Source: Stenotrophomonas beteli | GTDB lineage: Bacteria > Pseudomonadota > Gammaproteobacteria > Xanthomonadales > Xanthomonadaceae | Assembly: GCF_001431665.1 (NCBI RefSeq) | Contig: NZ_LLXV01000019.1 | Span: forward strand, 95,151-159,150 | DNA: 64,000 nt | Direction of reading: 5' to 3' | Shown here: one piece after another, positions 26,575 through 33,811 of the stretch | Layout of the letters: every line of letters starts with the position of its first letter | How positions within the stretch are numbered: the stretch's first letter is position 1 | Program-made: the position numbers and the translations under genes | The notes under the pieces: model-generated | The model's database searches: none | What the model saw: only the letters and a program-made list of their open reading frames with translations | What the model was told of the DNA's origin: nothing

Positions 26575-27189
26575 CTAAAGCGCCAGCACCCGCCGGTAGC
26601 TCAACGGCCCACGTCCATCGCGCAGGCCCAACCGCAGTTCCAGTCCGGTGGCCGGCAGCACCTCGCCGTCGCCCGGCAACATCGCCCACCCGGCACCCGG
26701 TTGCCACGCCCGCACCTCGAACCGCTGAACCTCACGTGCCACTGCGATGCCCTTCGACAGTTCCGGCGCTGGCAGCGGATACCGGTCCGATGACGCACCA
26801 CTGGCCCGCCACAGCGTACTGCCCTGCCGCCACCAGCGTACCCGCTGCCAGTGCGGTCCATCGCTGCCGACGCTGCGGGTGATTTCCAGCGCGAAGCTGC
26901 CGTCCGGATGCCGCTCGCTTACCAGCGAAGGAGGCAGCAGCCGCTGCGGTTGATCGGCCGGGCGCACTGCGCCATTCATCAGCGCATCGTCCGCGCGCAT
27001 TTCGATATCGCGCTGGAACTGTTGCACTACCCGCAGCGCGGTGGTGGTCTCGGCATCGGCCTGGCGCAGGCGCTGATCGCTGCTGGCCACGCTGTCCAGC
27101 GCGCGCCAGCAGATCAGCGCCAGGATGCCCATGATGGTGATCGCGATCATCACCTCGATCAGGGTGAACCCGCCGGCCGGGCGTTTCAT
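26575..27189 (-). CDS. gspJ: Type II secretion minor pseudopilin GspJ
   Basis: A 204-residue minor pseudopilin. The class III leader MKRPAGG|FTLIEVMIAITIMGILAL carries the Glu5, and WRALDSVASSDQRLRQAD and a Trp-rich C-terminal half (VRWWRQGSTLWRAS) are typical of GspJ. ATG at 27189 overlaps the gspI stop as ATGA; an upstream ATG at 27204 is possible. It is the last gene of a minus-strand gspHIJ unit that converges on tpsA. Confidence 0.9.
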   Translation of the reverse strand: MKRPAGGFTLIEVMIAITIMGILALICWRALDSVASSDQRLRQADAETTTALRVVQQFQRDIEMRADDALMNGAVRPADQPQRLLPPSLVSERHPDGSFALEITRSVGSDGPHWQRVRWWRQGSTLWRASGASSDRYPLPAPELSKGIAVAREVQRFEVRAWQPGAGWAMLPGDGEVLPATGLELRLGLRDGRGPLSYRRVLAL

Positions 27190-27548
27190 GGCGATGATGT
27201 CCATGGCAGTTGCATCCGTGCCAGCGCCTGCGCCGGCGCATCCTCGGCAACCACGCTCAGTTCCAGCTGCGGTTGCCCATCCGCGCCCGCCCCGAGCTGT
27301 TGCAGCACCAGGAAGCTGCCGCGCCCCTGCACGCAGCGCTGTCGCCCCTGCTGCGGCGCATGCCCGGAAAGGCGCAGTTCCTGCCAGCGATCCTGTGCGC
27401 ACAGCAGCGCGAGGCGGCGATCCCGCAGGCGCGATTGATCGTCGGTGGCCACGGCCACCGCGCGCATCACTGCGGCCAGCGCGATCGACACGATCGCCAG
27501 CGCGATCAGTACTTCAATCAGGGTGAATCCGCACGTGTTCCGCTTCAT
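27186..27548 (-). CDS. gspI: Type II secretion minor pseudopilin GspI
   Basis: A 120-residue minor pseudopilin. The very short leader MKRNTCG|FTLIEVLIALAIVSIALAAV is nearly identical in style to the one in gspJ. The remainder (DRRLALLCAQDRWQELRLSG, then a two-Cys globular part) fits GspI. Start and stop overlap gspH and gspJ by 4 bases, so the three are translationally coupled. It nucleates the pseudopilus tip with GspJ and GspK. Confidence 0.9.
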   Translation of the reverse strand: MKRNTCGFTLIEVLIALAIVSIALAAVMRAVAVATDDQSRLRDRRLALLCAQDRWQELRLSGHAPQQGRQRCVQGRGSFLVLQQLGAGADGQPQLELSVVAEDAPAQALARMQLPWTSSP

Positions 27549-27991
27549 TGCACGACCTGCAACTGTCCGCTGCCATCATCACGAAGACGCACGTTGCGAC
27601 CTTCCAGCGACAGCGCCAGTTCCCAGGAAACCCCGATCCATTCCGGGCTCAGTTCGATGGCGGTGGCGGGCTGTACCGTGACGCCTGCCGCCTGCCAGCG
27701 TTGTGGCCGCAGCAGGTCATCGCGCTGCACGTCCACCCAGTGGGCGCCGTCGCGACGGCTGAACCGATAGCCGGAGGCATCGGCCTGCCAGCGCAGCGTC
27801 CTGCCATCGATGCGGGCCTCGTCGCGCGCCACCTGCAGGCGCTGCGCCAGACGTTCCGCCTCCTGCCGCAGCTGGCGGGCGGGGTCGAGCAGGCTGCCCA
27901 GCCCCAGGCCGATACCGGCCGTGCAGATGCCGATGATCACCAGCACCACCATCAGTTCCAGCAGGGTGAAGCCGCGCGGAATGCGCTGCAT
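27545..27991 (-). CDS. gspH: Type II secretion minor pseudopilin GspH
   Basis: A 148-residue minor pseudopilin: MQRIPRG|FTLLELMVVLVIIGICTAGIG, then LRQEAERLAQRLQVARDEARIDG, the usual GspH helix and beta-strand start. I chose ATG 27991 because aggagg lies 8 bases upstream; ATG 27997 is only 2 bases from it, and longer in-frame starts would put an extra basic stretch before the leader. It is the first gene of the minus-strand pseudopilin unit, divergent from gspC. Confidence 0.88.
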   Translation of the reverse strand: MQRIPRGFTLLELMVVLVIIGICTAGIGLGLGSLLDPARQLRQEAERLAQRLQVARDEARIDGRTLRWQADASGYRFSRRDGAHWVDVQRDDLLRPQRWQAAGVTVQPATAIELSPEWIGVSWELALSLEGRNVRLRDDGSGQLQVVQ

Positions 27992-28094
27992 CGACATCGC
28001 CTCCTGTCCTTGCCGACGCTTCGCAGCGTACGCGTCCATGATGAAACAAAAGCGTCAGCGGCGGCTGCTAGCGTGGGTGCACACGAAGGTGGCG

Positions 28095-28571
28095 ATGGTG
28101 CGGAACATGGATGGCGGGCGCTGGGATCGCAATCGGGTGTTGACTCTGTTGGCAGCCACGCTGCTGCTGGCGGTGGTGGTCTATTGGGGCGTGACCCTGG
28201 CTGGCCCGGTGCCGGCGGTTGCCGCCAGCGAAGCTCACCCCGGCCTGCCCGCGCGGCCCGCCTTCGATGCCGCTGCAAGCGTGCCGCTGGTGCGGCTGCT
28301 TTCACCGGGCGCGGTGCGCACCGACGTTACCGTGCTGGGCGTGGTGGCCGGCGAACATGAACCGCTGGCGCTGCTTTCGGTGGATGGCCGGCCCGCCGAG
28401 GCCTACGCGCCAGGACAACGGCTGGGACCGTCTACGGTCCTGGCCAGCGTCGGTGCCAGCACGGTGGAACTGGCACAGGCCGGGCAGTCGCGCAGCCTGC
28501 CGGTTCCCGCGCTGCCGCCGGTGCCGACCGATGGCATCGTACCGGCCTCCCCGACGGGTGGCTCACCGTAG
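28095..28571 (+). CDS. gspC: Short GspC-like T2SS protein without PDZ or coiled-coil domain
   Basis: A 158-residue bitopic protein. One membrane helix (about 14-34, LTLLAATLLLAVVVYWGVTLAG) is followed by a homology-region domain (VPLVRLLSPGA, VTVLGVVAGEHEPLALLSVDG, AYAPGQRLG, LASVGASTVEL), which in GspC links the inner-membrane platform to the secretin N0 domain. It stops in a Pro-rich tail where most GspC proteins continue into a PDZ or coiled-coil domain; short forms are known in Hxc-like systems. Start uncertain: ATG 28095 has gaaggt upstream; ATG 28038 would add a basic leader. It is divergent from gspHIJ and detached from the main T2SS block. Confidence 0.8.
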   Translation: MVRNMDGGRWDRNRVLTLLAATLLLAVVVYWGVTLAGPVPAVAASEAHPGLPARPAFDAAASVPLVRLLSPGAVRTDVTVLGVVAGEHEPLALLSVDGRPAEAYAPGQRLGPSTVLASVGASTVELAQAGQSRSLPVPALPPVPTDGIVPASPTGGSP

Positions 28572-28648
28572 CGCCGAGCCCACGCTCGGCTGCCTTTGCA
28601 TGAGTGTTGAAGGACACGCAGGAGGAGCCGAGCGTGGGCTCGGCTCCA
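28568..28648. repeat. SMAG-type REP pair after gspC
   Basis: gtagCGCCGAGCccacGCTCGGC and, inverted, GAGCCGAGCgtggGCTCGGCTC enclose about 30 bases. The element begins at the gspC stop codon itself. It lies between gspC and the end of the convergent small gene. Confidence 0.7.
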
Positions 28649-28661
28649 GGGCCAGGCAGGC

Positions 28662-29000
28662 TCAGCGCGCAGGTCGCTGCGGCACCACCGAGCGCCCGAA
28701 GGCATCACCCATGCGCTGCCGCGTGCCTTCCAGGTTGTACTGCATCCGCTCATTGCCGGGCTGTCGCATCAGTCGTTCGGCCTCCGGCAGTGCCGATGGC
28801 TTCGTTGCTTTCGGTGCCGGTGCAAGTTTGCGCTGCAGGCAATCCCAGGCCGGAACACGCTCGCCATTGACCTGCACTTCGATGCAGGGCGCAGCATCGT
28901 CCTGCTTCTTCGCGGTGGCGTCAGCGCGCGCCGGTGGCTGCGCCAGCAGCAGGGCCAGGGGTAGGGCAGCGCGCAGGCCCGCCATCAATGATCCACGCAT
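28662..29000 (-). CDS. Small exported two-cysteine protein of unknown function
   Basis: A 112-residue protein I do not recognise. An N-terminal signal (MAGLRAALPLALLLAQPPARADA) suggests the periplasm. The mature part has two cysteines 15 residues apart (APCIEV and WDCLQRK, probably a disulphide) and a charged C-terminal half (LPEAERLMRQPGNERMQYNL). Start uncertain between ATG 29000 and ATG 28985. It lies alone on the minus strand between gspC and tpsB, so it could be an accessory factor of either secretion route, but nothing in the sequence proves it. Confidence 0.6.
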   Translation of the reverse strand: MRGSLMAGLRAALPLALLLAQPPARADATAKKQDDAAPCIEVQVNGERVPAWDCLQRKLAPAPKATKPSALPEAERLMRQPGNERMQYNLEGTRQRMGDAFGRSVVPQRPAR

Positions 29001-29097
29001 CTCGAATTTCCCGCGGCTATCGACGTTCTGCAATGAAGACGTGTGGCGGAGGCAGGGTCCGCCTGCGCGCGTTGCGGCGCTGGCAGAGATGACAGTG

Positions 29098-29115
29098 CTG
29101 TCACAAAAGTGTTGG
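29098..29115 (+). promoter_or_regulatory. Pho-box-like site upstream of tpsB
   Basis: CTGTCAC AAAA GTGTTGG. The first unit matches CTGTCAT in 6 of 7 positions with an AT spacer of the right length; the second unit matches in 3 of 7. It also forms a dyad with atgacag just before it (atgacagtgctgtcac). It is 76 bases before the tpsB start, in the right orientation. Confidence 0.35.
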
Positions 29116-29191
29116 CGGTTTTGACGCGATGTACACGTCCTGTTGGTAGATCCACGCGCCGCTCCCTGGCCACTCCCTTCGATACGACGCG

Positions 29192-30817
29192 ATGCCTTCG
29201 ATGAATCCTGTTCCGTGCCGAGCCGTCCGTCCTCCGCTGCGCCTGCATCCGTTGATGCTGGCCCTGGTGGCGCTGCCGCTGCCGTTGTTCGCTCAGGAGG
29301 CAGCGCCTGCGCCCAGCGTAAACATCAATGAGTACATCGTGCGCGGCAATACCGTGCTCGATCCGCGCCAGATCGAGCGCGCCGTCGAGCCCTTCCTCGG
29401 CCCGGGAAAGACCCTGGCAGATGTCGAAAAGGCACGCGATGCTGTCAATGCGCTGTACCAGCAGGCGGGCTACCAGTCGGTCTACGTGGAGCTGCCCGAG
29501 CAGCAGGTCAGTGGTGGCGTAGTGCTGCTGAAGGTACAGCAGACACCGATCGGCCAGCTGCGGGTGGTGGGCACGAAGCACGAATCGCCCGAACGCATCC
29601 GAGAACGTGTACCGGCGCTGGCCGAGGGCAAGGTGCCTGACTTCGACCAGGCGCAGAAGGAACTGACCGCACTGAACGAAGGCGGGCGTCGCCAGGTGAT
29701 GCCGCTGGTGCGCGAAGGCCAGGTGCCGGGCACGATGGATGTGGACCTGCAGGTCGAGGAGAAGTCGCCGTGGCGTGCCAGCGCGTCACTCAACAACGAC
29801 CACAGTGCCGACACCGAGAAGCTGCGCCTGAGTGCGTCGCTGGCCTACGACAACCTGTGGAAGCGCGGGCACAGCGCCAACCTCGGCGTGTACCTGGCGC
29901 CGGAAGATACCAAGCAGGCCAAGGTGTTGTCGGCCTCGTACACGATGCCGTTCGAAGGCACGCCGTGGAGCCTGGAAGCCTCCGGCTACACGTCCGACAG
30001 TCGCGTGCTGAACGCGGGCGGACAGGTCGGTACCGGCACCGGCACCAACGTGATCGGCAACGGCCATTCGATCGGCCTCAAGCTCAACTACCGCCTTGCC
30101 GGCAGCAGCCAGTGGTGGCGCCAGCTCAGCCTCGGTGTGGATTTCAAGGACACCGAGGAAGACACGCAGATGGGCAAGGACAGCCTGAAGACACCGCTGA
30201 AGTACGCGCCAATTACCCTGGCGTTCGTCGGCGTGCGCCAGGGTGAGCAGGATCAGCTGAGCATCAACACCCAGCTGGTGGCCGGTACCCGCCGCCTGTT
30301 CGGTTACGGCAGCGACGCCACCGCGTTCGGCCAGAAGCGCTACTGGGCCGACCCGAGCTTCGTGGCCTTCAAGGCCGACGTGGCCAACACCCACACCTTC
30401 GGCAACGACTGGCAGTGGTACGCGCGTGGCTCGCTGCAGGTGACCGACGCGCCGCTGGTATCGGCCGAGCAGTTCGCCGCCGGCGGCATGTACACCGTGC
30501 GCGGCTATCTGTCGGCCGAGGCGATCGGCGATTACGGCGGCCTGGCCAGCCTGGAATGGCGCACGCCTGCGTGGTCGCTGTGGAGCGGCACCGACCTGCG
30601 TGTCTACAGCTTCGCCGACGCGGCTTACCTGCGCCTGCGCCAACCGCTGCCTGAACAGCGTGACAAGTACAACTTGGCCTCGGTCGGCCTGGGCGCGCAG
30701 CTGCGCCTGGGTGAACACCTGCAACTGCGCCTGGACTACGCCTGGCCCTACGCCGATGGCCCGGTCACGCGCAAGGACGACCCGCGCCTGCATTTCAACA
30801 TCAGCACCAGCTACTGA
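29192..30817 (+). CDS. pdtB: TpsB outer-membrane transporter for the giant exoprotein (PdtB-like)
   Basis: A 541-residue Omp85-superfamily two-partner-secretion transporter. The signal peptide ends LPLFAQ. POTRA domains cover about residues 42-190 (INEYIVRGNTVLDPRQIERA; LRVVGTKHESPERIRERVPAL). The 16-strand ShlB/FhaC barrel follows, with the conserved VRGY motif in GGMYTVRGYLSAEAIGDYG and a C-terminal strand ending in aromatic Tyr. It would secrete the TpsA encoded at 13762-26154, from which it is separated by gspHIJ/C. The last codons lie 38 bases from the exbB-like gene and the block continues with exbD and tonB, an arrangement also found around pdtB. Confidence 0.92.
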   Translation: MPSMNPVPCRAVRPPLRLHPLMLALVALPLPLFAQEAAPAPSVNINEYIVRGNTVLDPRQIERAVEPFLGPGKTLADVEKARDAVNALYQQAGYQSVYVELPEQQVSGGVVLLKVQQTPIGQLRVVGTKHESPERIRERVPALAEGKVPDFDQAQKELTALNEGGRRQVMPLVREGQVPGTMDVDLQVEEKSPWRASASLNNDHSADTEKLRLSASLAYDNLWKRGHSANLGVYLAPEDTKQAKVLSASYTMPFEGTPWSLEASGYTSDSRVLNAGGQVGTGTGTNVIGNGHSIGLKLNYRLAGSSQWWRQLSLGVDFKDTEEDTQMGKDSLKTPLKYAPITLAFVGVRQGEQDQLSINTQLVAGTRRLFGYGSDATAFGQKRYWADPSFVAFKADVANTHTFGNDWQWYARGSLQVTDAPLVSAEQFAAGGMYTVRGYLSAEAIGDYGGLASLEWRTPAWSLWSGTDLRVYSFADAAYLRLRQPLPEQRDKYNLASVGLGAQLRLGEHLQLRLDYAWPYADGPVTRKDDPRLHFNISTSY

Positions 30818-30855
30818 ACCTTTCCTTGAACATGCGTTCTCCGGAGACCCTTCGC

Positions 30856-32640
30856 ATGGACCGTTTGCTTTCCCGAGTGTTGTTGCTGCTGGCCGCGCTG
30901 GTTGCGCTGCCGGCCGCTGCGGCCGATGCCAATTGGTGGCAGGCCGAATGGAAGTACCGCAAGCCGATCACCGTCGACGCCGGCCCGCAGGGTGCAGGCC
31001 TCGCCGGTGACCCGGGCCGCACGCCGCTGCTGCTGCGCCTGCATACCGGCAACTTCGGTTTCGACGGCACCCAGGACGCGGGCAACGACCTCCGGTTTGT
31101 CTCGGGTGATGGCCGCACCGTGCTGGCCCACCAGATCGAACAGTTCGATCCCAAGCTTGGCCTTGCCCTGGTCTGGGTGGACGTGCCGGCGGTCAGCGCT
31201 GCGGCACCGCAGACGATCTGGATGTACTACGGCAACGAGAAGGCGCCAGCCAGTGGCAACGGCCAGCAGGTATTCGATCCGGACTACACGCTGGTCTATC
31301 ACTTCGCCGAAGCCAACGCCCCGGCGCGTGATACCACCGCCTACGGCAACAACGCCGGTGCCGTGGCTCCCCCGGCGGAAGGCTCGGTGATCGGTCGCGG
31401 CGTGCAGCTGGGCACCGCGCCGCTGCCGCTGCCGGCCAGCGCGTCGCTTGTGCAGGAGGCGGGCGCGCCGCTCACTGTTTCGGCCTGGATCAAGCCAGGC
31501 AGCAACAACGCTGCACAGGCGATCTATGCCCGTCGTGACGGTGCTTCCGAACTGGTGCTGGGCATCGAAAACCGGGTGCCGTTCGTGCAGCTCAATGGCC
31601 AGCGCAGTACGCCGGCGCAGCCGATTCCGGAAGGGCAGTGGGCGCATGTGGCGCTGACGGCGGACAAGGGCGCGGTTCAGCTCTACCTCAATGGCCGCGT
31701 GGTCGCCCAGCTGAGCGGCGAGCTGCCGGCGCTGGCCACCGCGCCGGTGGTGGGCGCCGATGCGCCGGGCGCGGCGCAGCCGCTGGCCAGCTTCGAAGGC
31801 GCGCTGGATGAGTTGCGTATCTCACGCGTGGCACGTCCGGCCGCCCTGCTGCTGGCCGATGCCACCGCTCAGGGCGCCGACTCGCGCCTGATCAGCTACG
31901 GCGCCGACGAGCAATCCGCCGGGCAGAGCCACTTCGCCTTCATCCTCAAGGCGATGCCGTTCGATGCCTGGGTGGTGGTCGCCATTCTCGGCCTGATGAT
32001 GCTGCTGTCGTGGGCGATCATGATCGCCAAGAGCCGCCACTTCGGTCGTACCAGCAAGGCCAATGCGGTGTTCACTGAGAGCTTCGGCAAGCTGTCCGGC
32101 GTGCCGCTGCGCACCCTGTCCGACATGGACCGCCAGGGCAAAGCGCCGGCCGCCATGCATGATGGCTCGCTGTGGCGCATCTACCAGGTGGCAATCGATG
32201 AGATGCAGCAGCGCCATCAGCGAGACGGCAACAGCGGCTACCTGAGCGGGGCCACCATCGCCGCGATCCGTGCCTCGATGGATGCAGTGATGGTGCGCGA
32301 GCAGGAAGCGATGGCTCGCCGCATGAACTGGCTGTCGACCACCATCGAAGGTGCGCCGTACGTGGGCCTGTTCGGCACCGTGATCGGCATCATGCTGGTG
32401 TTCGTGGTGGCGGCGATGGCCGGCGCGGTGGACATCAACTCGGTGGCGCCGGGCATGGCCGCGGCACTGCTGTGCACCGCAGCCGGCCTCGGCGTCGCGA
32501 TCCCGGCGCTGTTCGGCTACAACTACCTGGGCGCGCGTGCCGAAGCGATCGGCGCGGACATGGCGGTGTTCATCGACGAGTTCGCCGCGCGCTTGGCCGA
32601 AGAGCAGGACGGGCGCGGCCCGGCCGCGGTCCAGGGCTGA
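30856..32640 (+). CDS. exbB: ExbB-type proton channel fused to DUF2341 and LamG-like periplasmic domains
   Basis: A 594-residue fusion. A signal peptide (to about residue 25) leads to DUF2341 (27-135; WWQAEWKYRKPITVDA, LVWVDVPAVSAAAPQTIWMYYGN). A concanavalin/LamG-like domain follows (about 200-330; LTVSAWIKPGSNNAAQAIYA, GQWAHVALTADKG, ALDELRISRVARP). The MotA/TolQ/ExbB channel comes last (from about 370), with three membrane helices and the conserved LSTTIEGAPYVGLFGTVIGI stretch. Plain ExbB has about 240 residues and no carbohydrate-binding-like front end. ATG 30856 gives a clean signal peptide. With exbD and tonB it forms a proton-driven energiser; the large periplasmic part could sense or bind a polysaccharide or the TPS partner. 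Confidence 0.9.
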   Translation: MDRLLSRVLLLLAALVALPAAAADANWWQAEWKYRKPITVDAGPQGAGLAGDPGRTPLLLRLHTGNFGFDGTQDAGNDLRFVSGDGRTVLAHQIEQFDPKLGLALVWVDVPAVSAAAPQTIWMYYGNEKAPASGNGQQVFDPDYTLVYHFAEANAPARDTTAYGNNAGAVAPPAEGSVIGRGVQLGTAPLPLPASASLVQEAGAPLTVSAWIKPGSNNAAQAIYARRDGASELVLGIENRVPFVQLNGQRSTPAQPIPEGQWAHVALTADKGAVQLYLNGRVVAQLSGELPALATAPVVGADAPGAAQPLASFEGALDELRISRVARPAALLLADATAQGADSRLISYGADEQSAGQSHFAFILKAMPFDAWVVVAILGLMMLLSWAIMIAKSRHFGRTSKANAVFTESFGKLSGVPLRTLSDMDRQGKAPAAMHDGSLWRIYQVAIDEMQQRHQRDGNSGYLSGATIAAIRASMDAVMVREQEAMARRMNWLSTTIEGAPYVGLFGTVIGIMLVFVVAAMAGAVDINSVAPGMAAALLCTAAGLGVAIPALFGYNYLGARAEAIGADMAVFIDEFAARLAEEQDGRGPAAVQG

Positions 32641-32650
32641 GGGGCGCGCC

Positions 32651-33064
32651 ATGGGCCAGAAGGCGAAGTTCGGCATCAAGAAGCGCGAGAAGGGCATCAA
32701 CGTGACGCCCTTCGTCGACGTGCTGCTGGTGGTGCTGGTGATCTTCATCCTGACCAGCAACGCCTCCATCCCCGGCATCGAGGTCAACCTGCCGAAGGCC
32801 AGCAACAGCGTCGCGCTGGAGAAGCCGAAGACCAAGGCGATCACCATCGACCCCAGTGGACAGGTGTTCCTGGATGCCTACCCGGTGACGATGGCCGAAC
32901 TGGAAGACCGCCTGCGCACTGAGCGCGCGACCACGCCGGATTTCCCGGTGATCGTGCGCGGTGATGCGCAGGTGCAGTACGCCCGCGTGGTCGAGGTGCT
33001 GGACCTGCTGCGGCGGCTGGAGCTGGCCCAGGTCGGCCTGGTCACCGGCAAGGCGCAGGGCTGA
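32651..33064 (+). CDS. exbD: ExbD-type energy transducer
   Basis: A 137-residue inner-membrane protein with a short basic N-terminus, one membrane helix carrying the proton-path aspartate (NVTPFVDVLLVVLVIFIL) and a periplasmic domain (ITIDPSGQVFLDAYPV, VIVRGDAQVQYARVVEVLDL). It is the partner of the upstream ExbB fusion and the TonB 3 bases downstream. Confidence 0.94.
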   Translation: MGQKAKFGIKKREKGINVTPFVDVLLVVLVIFILTSNASIPGIEVNLPKASNSVALEKPKTKAITIDPSGQVFLDAYPVTMAELEDRLRTERATTPDFPVIVRGDAQVQYARVVEVLDLLRRLELAQVGLVTGKAQG

Positions 33065-33067
33065 GGC

Positions 33068-33769
33068 ATGACGGCCCATCAACCCCCTCGGCCGGAGCCC
33101 GGCATGCGCGGCCGCCAGTTGCTGGTGACCGTCGCGCTGGTGCTGGCCGCGTTGCTGGTGCTCGGCATCGCCGTGTGGTGGATGCTGTTCAGGGACACTG
33201 CCAGTACCCGTCGGCCGGTGGTGCAGCCGCCGATGCTGGCGCTGCCGCCGCCCCCTCCGCCGCCACCGCCACCACCGGAAAAGCCGCCGGAACCCGAAAC
33301 GCCGCCGGAAGAGACCATTCCCGAGCCGGAGCCGCTGGATCAGCCGACGCCGGCCGAAGAGCCGGCGCCAACCCCGGACAACGCCGACCCGGTGACGATG
33401 AATGCCGACGCGCAGGCCGGGGGTGACAACTTCGGCATCCAGTCAGGCAGCGGTGGCGGCTCGTCCGGCGTCGGCCGTGGCGGTGCCGGCAATGCCACCT
33501 ATGGGCGCTATCTCGGCTACTTGATGCAGCAGGCGATTTCGCGCGACGACAAGGTCAAGCGCCTGGCGTTCCAGCTGCAGGTGAATGTCTGGCTGGGCGC
33601 GGATGGCCGGCTGGAGAGGGTCGAGCTGGTGCGCGGCAGCGGCAACGAGGAGGCCGACGCGGCCGTGCTCGACGCACTGCGCCGCATCGGCAAGGTCGAC
33701 CAGGCGCCGCCACCGTCGCTTGATTTTCCCGCCCGCGTGTTGATCCAGGGCCGCCGTCCCGGCGCCTGA
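33068..33769 (+). CDS. tonB: TonB protein
   Basis: A 233-residue TonB. The membrane anchor lies at about 16-40 (LLVTVALVLAALLVLGIAVWW). A Pro-rich span follows, with a run of ten prolines and Glu-Pro repeats (about 55-105), then a Gly-rich linker and the TonB C-terminal domain (YLGYLMQQAISRDDKVKRLA, VWLGADGRLERVELVRGSGN). It transmits ExbBD-derived force to an outer-membrane client. No TonB-dependent receptor is in this block, so the client may be the porin-like protein next to it or a receptor elsewhere. The position matches tonB4 of P. aeruginosa. Confidence 0.92.
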   Translation: MTAHQPPRPEPGMRGRQLLVTVALVLAALLVLGIAVWWMLFRDTASTRRPVVQPPMLALPPPPPPPPPPPEKPPEPETPPEETIPEPEPLDQPTPAEEPAPTPDNADPVTMNADAQAGGDNFGIQSGSGGGSSGVGRGGAGNATYGRYLGYLMQQAISRDDKVKRLAFQLQVNVWLGADGRLERVELVRGSGNEEADAAVLDALRRIGKVDQAPPPSLDFPARVLIQGRRPGA

Positions 33770-33811
33770 TTCCCGACTTCCGTGATTTTCCTTCTTTGGA
33801 TGAGAACCGTG

